A DNA stretch of 64,000 bases from Coprococcus ammoniilyticus (GTDB taxonomy: Bacteria; Bacillota; Clostridia; Lachnospirales; Lachnospiraceae), in the NCBI RefSeq assembly GCF_025567345.1, contig NZ_JAOQJS010000001.1, positions 62,001-126,000 on the forward strand, in the 5' to 3' direction. Position 1 is the stretch's first letter. Each line of letters begins with the position of its first letter. Below are positions 36,221-42,778 of the stretch, piece by piece. Below the pieces are notes generated by a model that ran no database searches, was not told the DNA's origin, and saw only the letters and a program-made list of their open reading frames with translations. The position numbers and the translations under genes are program-made.

Positions 36221-37043
36221 AATAAAGCATCTTATAAAATGTATTCTTTCTGTCATTTGTCTGTGGAAATTCTGTTCTTGCATGTCTGACTGCCCCGGGA
36301 TCAATATCTGCAACACGCAGCTTCTCACTAACCCGGATCGATACATCCCGCCCAAGCCAGTCATATACATGAGAGCCCGGAATATAGTGAAGCCCATCTC
36401 CATCTCCAACCCGGTTGACTGCGATCACATATGCCTGATTCTCGATCGCCCTTGCCTTCAAGAGTGTTTTCCATTGTTCCGCCCTCGTTTCCGGCCAGTT
36501 TGCGATCACCATGATAGCTTCATACTGATCTCTCATTGCAGAGAAAATCTCCGGGAAACGAAGGTCATAGCAGATATATCCGCCTATCCGGATATCCTTT
36601 ACCTGTGCCTGTACAAGCTTTTCTCCTGCCCGATATACCTTATCCTCACCGCTATATGAAAATGGATGGATCTTCGCATAATCAAGTACCACTTTTTCTC
36701 CATCCACAAGCACCAGCCGGTTCTCATAAACCGGTTCTTTCGTTTCATCATCCATCTTGTCGCTATCTGCCATAACCGCACGAATATACCCAAATGCCAT
36801 CTTCATCTTATATTTTCTGCTGTTCTCCATAAAAAATGAAACACTGTCCGGGATGTTATCCGCATCCCAGCTTTCCGCATACAACCATGGCCGCATCGTG
36901 AATCCTGTCAGTGTCATCTCCGGAAATACCAGTAGCTCTACTCCATTTGCACTTGCTTCTTCCATAACTTCAAGGCAGCATTTCTTTGCTTCTTCCCTAT
37001 TCTCAAATCCAATATTCAGTTCTGTAACGCCAACTCTAAGCAT
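36219..37043 (-). CDS. Carbon-nitrogen hydrolase (nitrilase superfamily)
   Basis: A 274-residue cytoplasmic hydrolase of amide or nitrile bonds. The Glu-Lys-Cys triad is visible: FPEMTLTGF (Glu near 43), YAKIHPFSYSGE (Lys near 115) and GYICYDLRFPE (Cys near 152). The branch resembles omega-amidase/YafV-like enzymes that deaminate alpha-ketoglutaramate or ketosuccinamate, but substrate choice is inferred. The ATG at 37043 has GGAGAAG 9 bases upstream and is preferred over one 18 bases earlier. It overlaps the end of the RelE/ParE toxin gene by 8 bp, so it is probably cotranscribed with that toxin-antitoxin pair, an odd arrangement. Confidence 0.88.
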   Translation of the reverse strand: MLRVGVTELNIGFENREEAKKCCLEVMEEASANGVELLVFPEMTLTGFTMRPWLYAESWDADNIPDSVSFFMENSRKYKMKMAFGYIRAVMADSDKMDDETKEPVYENRLVLVDGEKVVLDYAKIHPFSYSGEDKVYRAGEKLVQAQVKDIRIGGYICYDLRFPEIFSAMRDQYEAIMVIANWPETRAEQWKTLLKARAIENQAYVIAVNRVGDGDGLHYIPGSHVYDWLGRDVSIRVSEKLRVADIDPGAVRHARTEFPQTNDRKNTFYKMLY

Positions 37044-37389
37044 GATTGTTATCTTCTCCATTCGTTAAAGTCTGGTATATCCATGTTTTACTTTTTTCCA
37101 ACTTATGTAATATTCTGATTATATTAATAATTTTATTATATTGATCAATAATATAAAATATTTTATATCTCTTATAATATATCTTACGAACACTTAATCC
37201 AGCTAATTCTACATCTTCATCCAACTCATGACATTCAGGAAAAAGTTGTAATGTGTTAATTGTTTTTCTTATTCCCTGCATCGTATTTACAGCAGTAGTA
37301 GGATTCAACAACTTATAAGCAATATAATCACCAGCGCTTTCTAAATCTTGTTCTGACAGTTTACTCATCCTAATTGTGTATTGCTGCAT
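37036..37389 (-). CDS. RelE/ParE-family toxin
   Basis: A 117-residue small basic protein. The ATG at 37389 (MQQYTIRMSKLSEQDLE) lies inside the end of the antitoxin gene with a 20-bp overlap. ParE/RelE-like features are an N-terminal helix pair (SEQDLESAGDYIAYKL), IRKTINTLQLFPECHEL and the strand pair VRKIYYKRYKIFYIID, then IIRILH. Family members either cleave mRNA on the ribosome or poison gyrase; I cannot tell which. AT-rich base use suggests recent arrival. Confidence 0.8.
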   Translation of the reverse strand: MQQYTIRMSKLSEQDLESAGDYIAYKLLNPTTAVNTMQGIRKTINTLQLFPECHELDEDVELAGLSVRKIYYKRYKIFYIIDQYNKIINIIRILHKLEKSKTWIYQTLTNGEDNNHA

Positions 37390-37585
37390 TCGTATATTTT
37401 TTCTCCAGTCTATCACATACCTCATTAAAATCTTTCGTACTATTCGATTGTACCTGATCCAATCCTGCAATTACCATATCTCTTACATTTATATTCTCCG
37501 TATCAAAAGATACCTTATATTTATCAATTGTAGACATTGCCATAATCATCGATTCTTTCTCTACAAATTCTAAAGTTTTTACCAT
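37370..37585 (-). CDS. Antitoxin partner of the RelE/ParE toxin
   Basis: A 71-residue protein whose 3' end overlaps the toxin gene by 20 bp. It has no clear helix-turn-helix by eye; the middle (KYKVSFDTENINVRDMVIAGLDQ) may form a short beta strand and helix. The start is uncertain: the ATG at 37585 has no ribosome site, whereas a GAGAAAG precedes internal ATG codons around residues 13-17. The antitoxin role rests on gene order and overlap. Confidence 0.65.
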   Translation of the reverse strand: MVKTLEFVEKESMIMAMSTIDKYKVSFDTENINVRDMVIAGLDQVQSNSTKDFNEVCDRLEKKYTNAAIHN

Positions 37586-37869
37586 TTAACTATACAAATA
37601 ATTTAAAATCTTTTCAATATCATTATATCTCATTTAGATAATTACACTGATTTTTACAATATAAAAACCGCCAGCGGAAAGAAGTTCTTTTTTTATCAAA
37701 TAATATTATCCTTAACCATTCTATGTCATTACAAAAAACGATCCTCCGGAACAAATATATTCTGGAAGATCGTTTCAATTACAGTATTCATATAGTCTGC
37801 ATTTCTGCATAATATACAGATACGCAGGCTATATAATTTTGCGTATATTATATTACTCTTTCCGGCTTT
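37586..37869. other. Gap between the toxin-antitoxin pair and LRR gene 1
   Basis: AT-rich. It carries the LRR1 terminator (37736-37775) and presumably the toxin-antitoxin promoter near 37590-37660. No gene is seen. Confidence 0.4.
37736..37775 (-). terminator. Terminator of LRR gene 1
   Basis: On the minus strand AAACGATCTTCCAGAA pairs with the GTTCCGGAGGATCGTTT side and is followed by TTTTG. Confidence 0.75.
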
Positions 37870-39477
37870 TTAGATTGCCTTGATCTTTACATTCTTGCTC
37901 AGTCCGCATTTACGGAAAAGCTTCTCATATGTACTAAGCTTGCTCTTTGGTACTTTGACTGTCGTCTTTGACGTAATACCGGCAAATGCATTCTTGTTCA
38001 GCGTTTTGGATGTAAGCTTCGTGGATTTGATCTTTAAAACCTTTAAATCCTTGCTGTTGGCAAAAGCATATGATCCAATTTCTTCAACTGATTCATCAAG
38101 GATAATGTACTTTAAATCCTCTGTACCAGCAAATGCCTTGGAACCAATTATTTTCACAGAATTACCAATTATAATGGATTTACAAATATTTTCATCTTCA
38201 CAATAGGAGTTCAACTCCTTAAATGCATTTTCCCCGATTGCTGTTACCTTATATGTTGTATTTCCAAATTTAAAACTTTTTTTAACTTTTTTTGATGGCT
38301 CACCATAAGGTGCAATTATATCCAATTTATAATATACACATGTTGCGGTTTCTTTCCCTTTCTTGCTTCCAGTGATGCGAAATACATAATAATCAAATTT
38401 CCCATCATCAAATAAAGTAATATACTCGCCGGTTTTCATCGGTTTTGTCTTCTTACTTTTTATTTTTATTGAACGATCTATCTCTTGATCATAATAAACA
38501 CTAGTTTTTTTTACGCCCTCTGCTATAATAACTTCTGTTAGTTTATTTGAACTGCAATCAATACGATCACATAAAGGACTTGCACTAAAATCCAATTTTG
38601 TTAATTTATTGTGATAACAATCCACGTTGCGTAATGACTTATTATAACTGGTATCCAAACTTGTCAGTTTGTTATATGAACACAACAGGTTAGAAAGCCA
38701 TTCATTATATCTCAAATTCAGTTGTTTCAGATTATTGCGACTACAATCCAATTCAATCAGTCTTGTATTCTTGGTAACATCCAGCTTTGTCAGTTTATTA
38801 TCTCTACATTTTAATAAACTTAATTTTTTATTTTTTGTCACATCTAATTTTGAAAGCTTATTAGACGAACAATTTAATACTATTAAATTTTGATTTTTGC
38901 TTATATTCAAGTCTGTAAGTTTATTGTCATAACAATCCAAATATTTTAACTTGGAATTTCTGCTAACATCCAGCTTCGTCAATTTATTGTCCCTACAAGA
39001 CAAATATTCTAATTTGGAGTTCTTGCTAACATCTAGCTTCGTTAGTTTATTGACGTCGCAACCTAATTTTACTAACTTCGTATTTTTTCTGACATCCAAC
39101 GTCGTCAGTTTATTACAGCTACACTCCAACGTCTGTAACTCTGTAAATATATTGATACCGGTCAGATTTTTACATATATAGCCACCTACTTCACTCGCAG
39201 AACCCAGATATATTGTCTTTACGCTCTTAATCTCTGTTTTTGACAATACACCATCCTTATTCAAGTCGATATTCTCAGAAATATATTTCCGAAATCCTTT
39301 ATCCGGGAAATTCGTTGAATTGATCTTCACATCCCCCTGAGCCGCATCAACTTTCCTCATTCCTGCATTACTAAATAACAGTGGTACTGCCACCAAGGCT
39401 GCCAGACCTCCGGCAACCATCAGACGTTTTAATTTTGTCTGCAATGCCAATTTGTTCATTTGTTTCTTGTTTTTCAT
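37870..39477 (-). CDS. Secreted leucine-rich-repeat surface protein 1
   Basis: A 535-residue exported protein. A long signal peptide (1-46, ending near VDAAQ) precedes an EF-hand-like segment DLNKDGVLSKTEI (about 72-84). About eleven to twelve ~21-residue repeats of the type LxxLxCxxNxLTxLDVSKN follow (about 105-345), with Cys at the same repeat position each time. After a beta-rich spacer come BspA-type repeats (IGSKAFAG, IGSYAFAN; about 430-500). There is no LPXTG or dockerin, so the attachment mode is unknown. The ends are nearly identical to those of the paralogue at 40712-42430 while the repeat middle differs. The leader contains a pentanucleotide repeat tract and hairpin. Confidence 0.88.
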   Translation of the reverse strand: MKNKKQMNKLALQTKLKRLMVAGGLAALVAVPLLFSNAGMRKVDAAQGDVKINSTNFPDKGFRKYISENIDLNKDGVLSKTEIKSVKTIYLGSASEVGGYICKNLTGINIFTELQTLECSCNKLTTLDVRKNTKLVKLGCDVNKLTKLDVSKNSKLEYLSCRDNKLTKLDVSRNSKLKYLDCYDNKLTDLNISKNQNLIVLNCSSNKLSKLDVTKNKKLSLLKCRDNKLTKLDVTKNTRLIELDCSRNNLKQLNLRYNEWLSNLLCSYNKLTSLDTSYNKSLRNVDCYHNKLTKLDFSASPLCDRIDCSSNKLTEVIIAEGVKKTSVYYDQEIDRSIKIKSKKTKPMKTGEYITLFDDGKFDYYVFRITGSKKGKETATCVYYKLDIIAPYGEPSKKVKKSFKFGNTTYKVTAIGENAFKELNSYCEDENICKSIIIGNSVKIIGSKAFAGTEDLKYIILDESVEEIGSYAFANSKDLKVLKIKSTKLTSKTLNKNAFAGITSKTTVKVPKSKLSTYEKLFRKCGLSKNVKIKAI

Positions 39478-39529
39478 ATTGTCTCTCCTTCCAATTTCTT
39501 CTTTTTACTCCGGGTTGATACAAACGCAG

Positions 39530-39576
39530 AAAGACCCGGAACGGGATAATCTTCCATTATCCTGTTCCAGGTCTTT
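39530..39576 (-). promoter_or_regulatory. Terminator-like hairpin in the LRR1 leader
   Basis: AAAGACCTGGAAC and its partner side GTTCCGGGTCTTT, with GGATAAT/ATTATCC inside and loop GGAAG, give a ~21-bp stem with one mismatch. TCTTTCTG follows, a weak T-run. It stands between the repeat tract and the start codon. Confidence 0.8.
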
Positions 39577-39616
39577 AACTGTCGTTCTATATTTATCGCA
39601 TACAAAAAAGCGCTAT

Positions 39617-39703
39617 TTAAGCGTGCTGTGCTGTGCTGTGCTGTGCTGTGCTGTGCTGTGCTGTGCTGTGCTGTGCTGTGCTTAAGCCTCTTCCTTTCTG
39701 CAT
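39617..39703 (-). CDS. Upstream ORF spanning the pentanucleotide repeat (LRR1 leader)
   Basis: ATG at 39703 opens a 28-codon frame, MQKGRGLS followed by TAQHS-type repeats, that runs through the (AGCAC)n tract and stops at TAA (39617-39619) just after it. AAAGGG lies 11 bases upstream. With 12 repeat units this frame stops before the hairpin. With 11 or 14 units it would read on through the hairpin and end in ATATGA, overlapping the LRR1 start. Translation is inferred. Confidence 0.45.
   Translation of the reverse strand: MQKGRGLSTAQHSTAQHSTAQHSTAQHA
39623..39682. repeat. Pentanucleotide microsatellite (GTGCT)12
   Basis: Twelve perfect copies of GTGCT on the plus strand (AGCAC on the transcribed strand), in the 5' leader of LRR gene 1. 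Pure 5-bp tracts of this length are prone to slipped-strand changes. Confidence 0.97.
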
Positions 39704-39740
39704 CCTTTGTCAATCCCTTTCGCGTAAAATTTACGAATTT

Positions 39741-39769
39741 AGTGTAGCACACTGAAAGGTAAATGACAA
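39741..39769 (-). promoter_or_regulatory. LRR1 promoter
   Basis: TTGTCA, 17 bases, TACACT on the minus strand, predicting a ~255-nt leader. The same boxes and spacing recur before LRR gene 2. Confidence 0.8.
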
Positions 39770-39790
39770 TTCCTAAGTAAAGTTATCCAA

Positions 39791-39824
39791 ATGTCAACCA
39801 ATAAATGCATTTTGCGGTTGACAT
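39791..39824. promoter_or_regulatory. BirA-type biotin operator before bioY
   Basis: ATGTCAACC, 16 bases, GGTTGACAT. Arm length and 16-base spacing match the BirA operator architecture, and its right arm overlaps the bioY -35 box. Repression by biotin-loaded BirA is expected. Confidence 0.75.
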
Positions 39825-39846
39825 TCAAAGACATGGCATCTATAAT
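39818..39846 (+). promoter_or_regulatory. bioY promoter
   Basis: TTGACA, 17 bases, TATAAT: a perfect consensus promoter, about 165 bp upstream of the bioY start. Confidence 0.88.
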
Positions 39847-39894
39847 GTTATCCAGTGGGTGCCATTTAATAGTTGACATTCAATTTGTTATCGG

Positions 39895-39935
39895 GAAGCG
39901 GATAGCTTAGCCCTGCTATCCGCTTCATATTTTTG
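39895..39935 (+). terminator. Intrinsic terminator within the bioY leader
   Basis: GAAGCGGATAGC and GCTATCCGCTTC form a perfect 12-bp stem followed by ATATTTTTG, between the bioY promoter and its start. It would stop most leader transcripts unless read through. Confidence 0.8.
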
Positions 39936-40015
39936 TCAATCCCCCTTAACCTCATCCAATCGAGGGATGGCATCCATTGTACCTATATTATTTATTCAAC
40001 AAGGAGAACACACAC

Positions 40016-40588
40016 ATGAAAAACAAATTCACAACCGTGGAGATTACAATGATGGCTGTATTTGCAGCAATCTTATGCGTATCCGCATATTTAAGTATCC
40101 CAACTCCACTCCCAAATGCAGCACACATTACGTTACTGAACTTTATGATCATGCTCATTGCACTGGTATTTGAAGTTCGCGACTCAACGATCATCGTTGC
40201 TTTATGGATGATCCTCGGTGCAGTCGGCGTTCCGGTATTTATCGGCGGCGGCTCCGGTATCGGTTATCTGACAGGAGTATTCGGTGGATATACATTCTCA
40301 TTTATTATCGTTACTATCTTTGCAGGTCTGACAAAGGGTAAGAAATACAATCGTATCCGTTATACGATCGTTGCTATTTTAACAGCAGCCCTCATTGATA
40401 TCATCGGAATGTTATGGTGGAAGTTCAACGGAAACTTAACCTGGAAAGTTGCTTTCCTTTCAGGCTTTGTTGCATTTATTCCATTAGATCTTGTAAAAGC
40501 TATTATCGCTGCACAGATCGTTCCATTATTCAAGAAGCTGATGCCGGAAGCAAATGCAAATACAGTCGCAAAGAAAGAAGCAGCATAA
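40016..40588 (+). CDS. bioY: BioY, biotin ECF transporter substrate-binding subunit
   Basis: A 190-residue membrane protein with six hydrophobic segments. The start at 40016 (MKNKFTTVE) follows AAGGAG. Family features are GAVGVPVFIGGGSGIGYLTG and FGGYTFSF in the middle and PLDLVKAIIAA at the C-terminal end. BioY captures biotin and works alone or with the shared EcfAAT energising module, which is not in this window. A BirA-like operator overlaps its promoter. It stands alone between the two LRR genes and ends at a strong two-way terminator. Confidence 0.93.
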   Translation: MKNKFTTVEITMMAVFAAILCVSAYLSIPTPLPNAAHITLLNFMIMLIALVFEVRDSTIIVALWMILGAVGVPVFIGGGSGIGYLTGVFGGYTFSFIIVTIFAGLTKGKKYNRIRYTIVAILTAALIDIIGMLWWKFNGNLTWKVAFLSGFVAFIPLDLVKAIIAAQIVPLFKKLMPEANANTVAKKEAA

Positions 40589-40608
40589 AAAAATATTATA
40601 TAGTTATA

Positions 40609-40645
40609 AAACAAGCAGGAATCTTTAAAAGATTTCCTGCTTGTT
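40609..40645. terminator. Bidirectional terminator between bioY and LRR gene 2
   Basis: AAACAAGCAGGAAATC-type arms pair almost perfectly around a short loop, with T-run on the plus strand and A-run on the other side. Confidence 0.85.
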
Positions 40646-40711
40646 TTTATTTTATAATAACTTAACCGCTGCCTCTGCAACAAATATATTATATTACTCT
40701 TTCCGGCTTTT

Positions 40712-42430
40712 TTAGATTGCCTTAACCTTTACATTCTTGCTCAGTCCGCACTTACGGAAAAGCTTCTTATATGCGCTAAGCTTGCTCTTTGGTACTTTGA
40801 CCGTAGTCTTTGAAGTGATACCGGCAAAGGTTTTCTTGCTCAACGTTTTGGATGTCAGCTTGGTTGTTTTGATCTTTAAAACCTTTAAATCCCTGCTGTT
40901 AGCAAAAGCATATGATCCAATTTTCTCAACTGATGTTCCAAGGGTGATCGTCTTTAAAACTTTTGTTCCTGCAAATGCCTTGGAACCAATTGTTTTAATA
41001 CTTCCTCCGATCACAATATTATTATTTCCATCATATTCAGAGAATGTTCCACCTGCAAATGCTCCGGAATCAATGGACGTCAGCTTATAAGTCTGATTTC
41101 CATATTTTACTCCTTTCATATAGCTTTTCCAGCCTTTTGTGCCGAAAGCACCTGCATTGGTCCATGCTCCAAGAGATACTGTCCGGTTTCCGGCCTTTGT
41201 ACTTGTAACACGGAAGGTACAATATGGATAATTATAAGTATCCTCAACAAAATAGGTTCCATTTTTGACTGGTTTTGTCTTCTTCTTTATGGATACCTTC
41301 AAATTTTTATCATAGTAAATTCTATCGTTTTCCATATTCTTTGGTACGATAATTTCTGTCAATTTATTCTCATTGCAAACAACAGAATTACATAAAGGAC
41401 TTGCACTAAAATCCAGTTTCGTTAACCTGTTATTTGTACACACTACCCATACTAAGGCATTATTATGACTGGTATCCAACTGGGTCAACTGATTCTTTGC
41501 ACATTCCAGCTTTACAAGCTGTTTATTATTTGTAAGATGCAACTGAGCCAGCTTATTATCAGAACAGACCAAACCTATAAGTTTTTCGTTTTTATCAACA
41601 TTCAATTTTGTCAGTTTATTGGTATCGCAATACAAGTCTACAAGATCAAGATTCTTGGTAACATCAAGCTTCGTAAGTTTATTACTACTGCAAACAATTC
41701 TAGACAACTTCGTATTTTTACTGACATCTAATTTTATCAGTTTATTACTATCACACCACAGATCATGAAGTTTTGTATTTTTTGTAAGATTGAGTTTTGT
41801 CAATTTATTACTGCTGCAATACAACTCTACCAATTTTGTATTCTTACGAAGATCCAGACCAGTTAAGTTATTGCTGTCACAAGTTAATATCTCCAGTTTT
41901 ACATTTTTGCTGACATCTAACTTTGTCAGTTTATTATCATAACAACTCAGTTCTTTTAATTTCGTTAATTTGGATACATTCAATTCTTTTATGCCGTTAT
42001 GACCACAATTTACGAATTCCAGTTTTGTATTTTTGTGCAGGTCCAGTTTGGAAAGAGATTTCTGGCTTTCACATTCCAGTCTTTTCAATTCTGTAAACAC
42101 ACCAATACCGGTCAGATCATTATAAACATATTCATTTCCAGTTTCATCATAATGCTCCAGTTTTATTTCAGTAACTTTCTTAATCTCCGCTTTTGATAAT
42201 ACACCATCTTTGTTTCGGTCAATGTTCTTAGAAATATATTTCCGAAATCCTTCATCCGGGAAATTCGTTGAATTGATCTTCACATCCCCCTGTGCTGCAT
42301 CAACTTTCCGCATACCTGCATTTCCCGATAACAGTGGTACTGCTACTAATGCTGCCAGTCCTCCGGCGATCAGCAGACGTTTTAATTTTGTCTGCAAAGC
42401 CAATTTGTTCATTTGTTTTTTGTTTCTCAT
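40712..42430 (-). CDS. Secreted leucine-rich-repeat surface protein 2
   Basis: A 572-residue paralogue of the protein at 37870-39477. Signal peptide (1-46), EF-hand-like DRNKDGVLSKAEI, then a longer run of ~21-residue LRR units of type LxxLxCxSNKLTKLDVSKN (about 105-380), a beta-rich spacer different from that in LRR1, and BspA-type repeats (IGSKAFAG, IGSYAFAN) ending in KNVKVKAI. The first 70 and last 100 residues are almost the same in both proteins; the middle is diverged. GGAGAG precedes the ATG. The leader has the same promoter, repeat tract and hairpin, here with 13 repeat units and a better T-run. Confidence 0.88.
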   Translation of the reverse strand: MRNKKQMNKLALQTKLKRLLIAGGLAALVAVPLLSGNAGMRKVDAAQGDVKINSTNFPDEGFRKYISKNIDRNKDGVLSKAEIKKVTEIKLEHYDETGNEYVYNDLTGIGVFTELKRLECESQKSLSKLDLHKNTKLEFVNCGHNGIKELNVSKLTKLKELSCYDNKLTKLDVSKNVKLEILTCDSNNLTGLDLRKNTKLVELYCSSNKLTKLNLTKNTKLHDLWCDSNKLIKLDVSKNTKLSRIVCSSNKLTKLDVTKNLDLVDLYCDTNKLTKLNVDKNEKLIGLVCSDNKLAQLHLTNNKQLVKLECAKNQLTQLDTSHNNALVWVVCTNNRLTKLDFSASPLCNSVVCNENKLTEIIVPKNMENDRIYYDKNLKVSIKKKTKPVKNGTYFVEDTYNYPYCTFRVTSTKAGNRTVSLGAWTNAGAFGTKGWKSYMKGVKYGNQTYKLTSIDSGAFAGGTFSEYDGNNNIVIGGSIKTIGSKAFAGTKVLKTITLGTSVEKIGSYAFANSRDLKVLKIKTTKLTSKTLSKKTFAGITSKTTVKVPKSKLSAYKKLFRKCGLSKNVKVKAI

Positions 42431-42480
42431 ATTGTCTCTCCTTCCAATTTCTTCTTTTTACTCTGGGTTGACACAAGCGC

Positions 42481-42528
42481 AAAAAAGACCCGAAACAGGA
42501 TAATCTTCCATTATCCTGTTCCAGGTCT
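42481..42528 (-). terminator. Intrinsic terminator in the LRR2 leader (attenuator)
   Basis: AGACCTGGAACAGGATAAT pairs with the ATTATCCTGTTTCGGGTCT side around loop GGAAG and is followed by six T. It lies upstream of the LRR2 start, so it can stop transcription before the gene. Confidence 0.85.
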
Positions 42529-42569
42529 TCTCAACTGCAATTCTATATTTTATGGTATGCAAAAAAGCG

Positions 42570-42665
42570 CTATTTAAGCGTGCTGTGCTGTGCTGTGCTG
42601 TGCTGTGCTGTGCTGTGCTGTGCTGTGCTGTGCTGTGCTGTGCTTAAGCCTTTTCCTTTCTGCAT
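42570..42665 (-). CDS. Upstream ORF spanning the pentanucleotide repeat (LRR2 leader)
   Basis: ATG at 42665 opens a 31-codon frame, MQKGKGLS then TAQHS-type repeats, which with 13 units shifts into a different end and stops at TAG (42570-42572), still before the terminator. With 11 or 14 units it would continue through the terminator stem to a TAA near 42460. Start context is the same as in LRR1 (AAAGGG, 11 bases upstream). Translation is inferred. Confidence 0.45.
   Translation of the reverse strand: MQKGKGLSTAQHSTAQHSTAQHSTAQHSTLK
42580..42644. repeat. Pentanucleotide microsatellite (GTGCT)13
   Basis: Thirteen perfect copies of GTGCT, one more than in the LRR1 leader, at the matching place. 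Confidence 0.97.
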
Positions 42666-42702
42666 CCTTTGTCAATCCCTTTCGCAAAAAATTTACGAAT
42701 TA

Positions 42703-42731
42703 AGTGTAGCACACCAAATGGTGAATGACAA
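42703..42731 (-). promoter_or_regulatory. LRR2 promoter
   Basis: TTGTCA, 17 bases, TACACT, identical boxes and spacing to the LRR1 promoter; it starts about 48 bp past the hydA stop. Confidence 0.8.
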
Positions 42732-42778
42732 TTGTTAAAAATCACAGATTCTATGTGTTACAACAAATTAATACAACT

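Noticed and set aside
39474..39752. A 92-codon GTG-initiated ORF with HSTAQ repeats overlapping the LRR1 start
   Set aside because: Its GTG lies within the promoter, upstream of the expected transcription start, so it cannot be translated as written. Only its 3' part matters, as the read-through frame of the ATG upstream ORF when the repeat number changes.
37870..42430. LRR pair and bioY as a composite mobile element
   Set aside because: There is no transposase, terminal inverted repeat or target duplication. The long direct repeats are explained by gene duplication.
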